From an uncultured Rhodospirillales bacterium (lineage in GTDB: Bacteria; Pseudomonadota; Alphaproteobacteria; Acetobacterales; Acetobacteraceae): 9,739 nt of DNA. How positions within the stretch are numbered: the stretch's first letter is position 1; each line of letters starts with the position of its first letter. The DNA lies in assembly GCA_903904805.1 (NCBI GenBank), contig CAIVDX010000662.1, forward strand, positions 1 through 9,739, read 5' to 3'. Shown here in pieces: positions 6,189 through 9,739 of this stretch. Under the pieces are notes generated by a model, which made no database searches, was not told where the DNA came from, and was given only the letters and a program-made list of their open reading frames with translations. The position numbers were made by a program, and so were the translations under genes.

Positions 6189-7979
6189 ATGAATGCGCGG
6201 CCACTCCGGCCGCCGAGGATGTCTGCCATGTTCCCGCCTACCCATCCGGCCCTCGCCCGAGCCCTCGAGGAGCGTGGCTACGCCGAACCGACACCCGTGC
6301 AGGCCGCCGTGCTGCAGCCCGAGACCGCCGGGCGCGACCTGCTGGTCTCCGCGCAGACCGGCTCCGGCAAAACCGTCGCCTATGGCCTGGCCTTCGCCGA
6401 AACGCTGCTCGATGGTGCCGACCGCTTCCCCCGCGCCGCTGCCCCGCTCGCCCTCATTGTCGCCCCCACCCGTGAACTGGCGATGCAGGTGCAGCGCGAG
6501 CTCGCCTGGCTCTACGCCCACACCGGCGCGCGCATCGCCTCCTGCATCGGCGGCATGGATGGCCGTCGCGAGGCCGAGGCCCTCTCCGCCGGGGCACACA
6601 TCGTCGTCGGCACCCCCGGCCGCCTGTGTGACCATTTGCGCCGCACCCGCCTCGACCTCTCCGCCCTGCGCGTCGCCGTGCTCGACGAGGCTGACGAGAT
6701 GCTCGATCTCGGCTTCAAGGAAGAGCTCGACACACTTCTTGCGGCCGCCCCGAAAGAGCGCCGCACGCTGCTGTTCTCCGCCACCATCGCCCGCGAGATC
6801 GCCGCCCTCGCCCGCACCTACCAGCACGACGCGCTGCGCATCGACACGCTGGTGCGCAACCAGCCGCATGCCGACATCGAATATCGCGCCATCCGCACGG
6901 CCTTTGGCGAGAGCGAGCATGCCATCGTCAATGTGCTGCGTTTCTTCGAAAGCCCCACCGCCTTGGTGTTCTGCGCCACTCGCGAGGGGGTGAAGCATCT
7001 GCAATCCAGCCTGATGGAACGCGGCTTCAGCTCGGTGGCGCTGTCGGGCGAGCTCACCCAGAACGAGCGCACCCGCGCGCTGCAATCGCTGCGCGACGGC
7101 GCCGCACGCGTCTGCGTCGCCACCGACGTCGCCGCCCGTGGCCTGGATCTGCCCGATCTCGGCCTGGTCATCCATGCCGACCTGCCGAACGACCGCGCCA
7201 ATCTGCTGCATCGATCCGGCCGCACGGGCCGTGCTGGGCGCAAGGGCCTGTGCGTGCTGATCGTGCCGCATTCGCGCGCCCGCCGTGCCGAAACGCTGCT
7301 CTCCACGGCCGGCGTGAACGCCACCTGGAGCGCCCCACCGAGCGCTGAGGAAATCCGCGCCCGCGATGCCGAGCGCCTGCTCGCCGACCCGCTGCTCAGC
7401 GAGACCCCGGCCGAAGAGGACCTGGTGCTCGCCCGCCAGCTGCTGCAGGGCCGCACCGCCGAAGAGATCGCCGCCGCTCTGATCCATCTGCACCGTTCGC
7501 GCCTGCCAGCGCCGGAGGAGATCGCCGCCCCGGTGCCCTATGAGCAGCGCGCCCGCGATCGCGCCGCCACCCCGGCCCGCGACCCGCGCGGGCGCAAGCT
7601 GCGCGAACAGGATGGCGCGCCGAAAGAGGGCCCCAAGCCGCCACGCGCCCCCTTCGCGCGCGAGCATGGCGGCATGCAATGGTTCAGCATCAATATCGGC
7701 CGCTCCAAAAAGGCCGATCCAAAATGGCTGGTGCCGTTGCTCTGCCGTGCCGGCGGCATCACCAAGCGCGAGATCGGCACCATCCGGGTGTTCGACCACG
7801 AGACCAAGTTCGAAATCCTCAACGAGGCGGTGGCCAGCTTCACCACGGCCGCCCAGGCCGCCTCGCAGGACGGCGTGGTGATCGCGACATCCTCGGCCCC
7901 ATCAGGCAAGTTCGCCGCCCCCGCCGGCCCACGGCCGATCAAGCGCAAGAGCGCACCGCGCCGGCCCGCGAACGGCTAA
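6189..7979 (+). CDS. DEAD-box ATP-dependent RNA helicase with DbpA-like RNA-binding domain
   Basis: A 596-residue cytoplasmic RNA helicase. Seen in order, numbered from 6189: the Q motif (GYAEPTPVQ) about 30-38, Walker A AQTGSGKT 55-62, PTRELAMQV, TPGR, the Walker B DEAD at 166-169, SAT 197-199, and motif VI HRSGRTGRAGRKG 341-353. These form two complete RecA domains. A linker rich in charged residues follows. Residues 496 to about 565 (MQWFSINIGRSKKADPKWLV...) look like the RRM-like C-terminal domain of DbpA/CsdA-type helicases, followed by a basic tail (KRKSAPRR). In DbpA this domain binds 23S rRNA, so a role in ribosome assembly or cold-related RNA remodelling is likely, but that is inferred. 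Start: 6189 has GGAGG at 6173-6177. 6228 (MFPPTHPALARAL) has GAGG at 6215-6218 and is a real alternative. A start at 6015 would overlap the divergent gene and is rejected. Confidence 0.93.
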   Translation: MNARPLRPPRMSAMFPPTHPALARALEERGYAEPTPVQAAVLQPETAGRDLLVSAQTGSGKTVAYGLAFAETLLDGADRFPRAAAPLALIVAPTRELAMQVQRELAWLYAHTGARIASCIGGMDGRREAEALSAGAHIVVGTPGRLCDHLRRTRLDLSALRVAVLDEADEMLDLGFKEELDTLLAAAPKERRTLLFSATIAREIAALARTYQHDALRIDTLVRNQPHADIEYRAIRTAFGESEHAIVNVLRFFESPTALVFCATREGVKHLQSSLMERGFSSVALSGELTQNERTRALQSLRDGAARVCVATDVAARGLDLPDLGLVIHADLPNDRANLLHRSGRTGRAGRKGLCVLIVPHSRARRAETLLSTAGVNATWSAPPSAEEIRARDAERLLADPLLSETPAEEDLVLARQLLQGRTAEEIAAALIHLHRSRLPAPEEIAAPVPYEQRARDRAATPARDPRGRKLREQDGAPKEGPKPPRAPFAREHGGMQWFSINIGRSKKADPKWLVPLLCRAGGITKREIGTIRVFDHETKFEILNEAVASFTTAAQAASQDGVVIATSSAPSGKFAAPAGPRPIKRKSAPRRPANG

Positions 7980-8001
7980 GCACCCCAGGCGCGAATCTCA
8001 A

Positions 8002-8020
8002 CGCAATCTTTGCGCGTTTT
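8002..8020 (+). terminator. Weak terminator candidate after the helicase gene
   Basis: CGCAA-TCT-TTGCG (8002-8014) is a perfect five-base hairpin 22 bases after the stop codon, followed by CGTTTT. The T run is short, so this is a weak candidate. Confidence 0.3.
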
Positions 8021-8039
8021 GATTGCATAGCTTCGCCAT

Positions 8040-8066
8040 GCGCGGCCCTCACGTGGGCGGCCGCGC
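8040..8066. terminator. Strong GC hairpin between helicase and tad genes
   Basis: GCGCGGCC (8040-8047) and GGCCGCGC (8059-8066) form a perfect eight-base inverted repeat around an 11-base loop. It lies 61 bases past the helicase stop and has no T tract after it. It could stop or protect the helicase transcript; function is inference. Confidence 0.4.
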
Positions 8067-8117
8067 GCCGGGACTCGCGGAGGTTGTTGAGAAATATCAA
8101 TTTTTGTCGACCAACGG

Positions 8118-8147
8118 ATGACATGTCCCCACATGGGGCGATAGAAT
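8118..8147 (+). promoter_or_regulatory. Candidate promoter for the tadG-like operon with spacer dyad
   Basis: ATGACA (8118-8123, 5 of 6 to TTGACA), an 18-base spacer, and TAGAAT (8142-8147, 5 of 6 to TATAAT). The spacer holds the dyad CCCCA-CA-TGGGG (8127-8138), which could be an operator. Transcription would begin near 8154, giving a leader of about 110 bases. Of the intergenic stretch, 8148-8250 otherwise shows only a GCC-rich tract near 8202-8213. Confidence 0.4.
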
Positions 8148-8265
8148 AACAGCACTGTATAGCCGATATTCCACTGTGCAGGTTGTTCGGTTTGATCATG
8201 GCGCCGCCGCCGCGGTACCATCCCGGAGAGGGCGGACCGGATAACAGATTCGCGGGAGGGTGATC

Positions 8266-9708
8266 ATGGTGTCTTGCCTGAATAAGTCCATCGGCCGAAT
8301 GCTCCAGCCGCTCGGCAAGGGGGCGTTGTTCAAAGCCGCGCTCCTCAATGCTCCGCTCCTGCAGGATCGGCGCGGCGTGGTGGCGGTGGTGGTCGGCCTG
8401 TCAGGCCCGGTCCTGCTGATGTCCGCCGGAATCGGCTTCGAGCTCAGCAACTGGTCAGTCACCCAGGTTGAGCTTCAGCGCATCGCCGATGCCGCCAGCC
8501 TCGCCGGCACCATGAACTACAATACCCAATCCAGCCCTTCGAAGCAGACCGCCGCGCAGGCGGCCGCCAACGTCGCGGTCTTGAACGGCATCAAGGGCGT
8601 GTCAAGCGGCAGTTCCCCCACCTGGAACAGCAGCACCAACACGCTGACCGACGGCAATGTCACCGTCGCCTATGTCACCGGCGTGCGCACCAGCAGCGAC
8701 ACCACGGTGACCGTCACCGTCAAGCAGGCGGTGCCGCTCTATCTCGCCGGCCTGTTCATGGTCGCCACCAGCCGCACCATGACGGCCAGCGCCACCTCCG
8801 AGATCATCTCCACCAGCGGAGGTGGCAAGTCGTGTCTGGTCGCGTTGAAAGGCTCAGACGACGACGATAACACCAGCATCGACATCACGGTGAGCAACGG
8901 CGCATCGATCTCTGCACCCGGTTGCGTGGTACGGTCGGATGGCCGCGCGAGCTTCAGCGGCGGAGCGACGATCAATGCCAATGTGGTGGCTAGCGGCTCA
9001 GTGAGCGTCAACAACGGTGCGGGCTTTGGCAGCGGCTACAACTACACCGCCAATGCGGGCCAGATTGGCGACCCGCTGGCCAACAATTCTACCCTGCAGA
9101 CCCAGCTCACAAACGCCACCGGATCGGCAAGTACTGCGGCGAACTGCACTGCTGGCGGTGCCACCTGTCGCCTCAGCCCGGGCACCTACTCCAGCATGAC
9201 CATCAACAACGGCACCACAGCCTATCTCGCACCCGGCACCTACGTGATCACTGGTTCGGTTTCCTGCGGCGGCGGCGCAAACGTCTACATGCCCTCAGCC
9301 GGTGTCACCATCATCGCCAATCAGAGCATCACGATCGCCAATGGCGTGAACCTGCAGACCAAGGACTATGGCAGCAACGCCGCCGCCACCAACACCATCT
9401 ACGCCCCGACAGATTCTAGCCATGGCGGCATTCCGGGCGTTGTCTTCGCCACCAATTCCATCAGCACCACCGCGGTGAATCTGGGTGGTGGCGCAAGCTT
9501 CGGCTTCGATGGCGTGATCTACGCCCCCCAAGGTGGCGTCTCGATCGCCAACGGCGTGAAGAATTCCACCTCGGGCTGCTCGGAGATCGTTGGCCAGACG
9601 ATCAGCCTTGCTGGTGGGGCCAACTTCGACTCCGACGGCTGCAAAGGCTCCTATGGGCTCAATGATTTCCCCACCTCGAACAAACTGGTCGCGACCCTCG
9701 TGCAATGA
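8266..9708 (+). CDS. TadG-like membrane-anchored pilus-assembly protein with beta-solenoid-like C-terminus
   Basis: A 480-residue protein. Residues 34-37 (DRRG) precede one hydrophobic segment (about 37-57). LQRIADAASLAGT (70-82) follows, the signature of TadG-like N-terminal domains and of TadE/TadG pseudopilin-like anchors. The rest would lie in the periplasm or outside. From about 190 on it is rich in Gly, Asn, Ser, Thr and short alternating strands such as ITVSNGASI, MTINNGTTAYL, NVYMPSAGVTII, QSITIANG and NLGGGASFGFDGVIYA, which suggests a right-handed beta-solenoid rather than the von Willebrand A domain found in other TadG proteins. Seven cysteines (190, 220, 294, 301, 334, 438, 459) lie in the exported part and could form disulfides; a DDDD run is at 198-201. 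The start at 8266 is set by GGGAGG at 8254-8259, six bases upstream; the in-frame GTG at 8260 would overlap that site. It is translationally coupled to the next gene by ATGA. A role in Tad/Flp adhesion is inferred from family and context. Confidence 0.82.
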   Translation: MVSCLNKSIGRMLQPLGKGALFKAALLNAPLLQDRRGVVAVVVGLSGPVLLMSAGIGFELSNWSVTQVELQRIADAASLAGTMNYNTQSSPSKQTAAQAAANVAVLNGIKGVSSGSSPTWNSSTNTLTDGNVTVAYVTGVRTSSDTTVTVTVKQAVPLYLAGLFMVATSRTMTASATSEIISTSGGGKSCLVALKGSDDDDNTSIDITVSNGASISAPGCVVRSDGRASFSGGATINANVVASGSVSVNNGAGFGSGYNYTANAGQIGDPLANNSTLQTQLTNATGSASTAANCTAGGATCRLSPGTYSSMTINNGTTAYLAPGTYVITGSVSCGGGANVYMPSAGVTIIANQSITIANGVNLQTKDYGSNAAATNTIYAPTDSSHGGIPGVVFATNSISTTAVNLGGGASFGFDGVIYAPQGGVSIANGVKNSTSGCSEIVGQTISLAGGANFDSDGCKGSYGLNDFPTSNKLVATLVQ

Positions 9709-9739
9709 TCACCCGTCTGCTGCGCCACGACCGCCGCGC
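9705..9739 (+). CDS. TadE-like pilus-assembly protein, N-terminal fragment
   Basis: An ATG at 9705-9707 overlaps the stop codon of the previous gene (ATGA). The frame stays open to the window edge and reads MITRLLRHDRR followed by an alanine codon start (GC). A short basic leader ending in DRRA just before a hydrophobic segment is what TadE/TadG-type proteins show ahead of their AVEFAL region. Only 11 full codons are visible, so the call rests mainly on context and on the ATGA coupling. Confidence 0.55.
   Translation, partial: MITRLLRHDRR

Noticed and set aside
6033..7799. N-terminal extension of the minus-strand binding-protein frame, giving a 932-residue reading frame
   Set aside because: It is antisense to the well-supported helicase gene, has a low-complexity Gly/Ala/Arg composition, and the true protein has a signal peptide and ribosome-binding site at 6032.
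8260..8265. A GTG start for the TadG-like protein two codons earlier
   Set aside because: It overlaps the Shine-Dalgarno sequence at 8254-8259; the ATG at 8266 has correct spacing.

Overview
This is a GC-rich chromosomal window, probably from an alphaproteobacterium of the Acetobacteraceae. Three things point that way: the strong C/G bias in third codon positions, the type of proteins present (NMT1-like binding proteins, a CoxL-type molybdenum hydroxylase, a DEAD-box helicase with a DbpA-like tail, a TadG/TadE pair), and the intergenic T(n)GA(n)GAAGC elements, which resemble repeats I associate with that family. The family assignment is inference, not proof. I see no rRNA, tRNA, CRISPR array, transposase or phage gene.

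Left part (1-6032) is a metabolic accessory cluster. The 5' end of an FAD-dependent aromatic-ring monooxygenase gene runs leftward off the window (1-200, minus). Divergent from it are an exported NMT1-like solute-binding protein (353-1378) and an LLM-class flavin-dependent monooxygenase of the RutA/SfnG/SsuD type (1441-2580), probably co-transcribed. A T(n)GA(n) terminator-like hairpin follows, then a CoxL/xanthine-dehydrogenase-type molybdopterin-binding subunit (2640-4961). A convergent gene (5001-6032, minus) encodes a second NMT1-like binding protein clearly paralogous to the first. Three oxygenase/hydroxylase-type enzymes bracketed by two related binding proteins suggest uptake and oxidative breakdown of an aromatic, N-heterocyclic or organosulfur compound. 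The substrate cannot be read from the sequence. The transporter permease and ATPase, the FMN reductase, and the FAD and 2Fe-2S subunits of the molybdenum enzyme are all absent from the window.

Middle part (6033-7979) starts with a short divergent promoter region in which two -10-like boxes on opposite strands overlap. It drives the second binding protein leftward and a DEAD-box RNA helicase rightward. A very long antisense reading frame through the helicase is a GC artefact; the true start of the second binding protein is at 6032.

Right part (7980-9739) has a 286-base intergenic region with a strong hairpin and a promoter candidate that carries a dyad in its spacer. It is followed by a TadG-like membrane-anchored, secreted protein with a glycine/asparagine-rich, probably beta-solenoid C-terminus (8266-9708). 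The next gene starts with an ATGA overlap (9705) and looks like a TadE-type pilus-assembly protein cut by the window edge. This is the start of a tight-adherence-type (Tad) or pseudopilin-like operon unrelated to the metabolic cluster.
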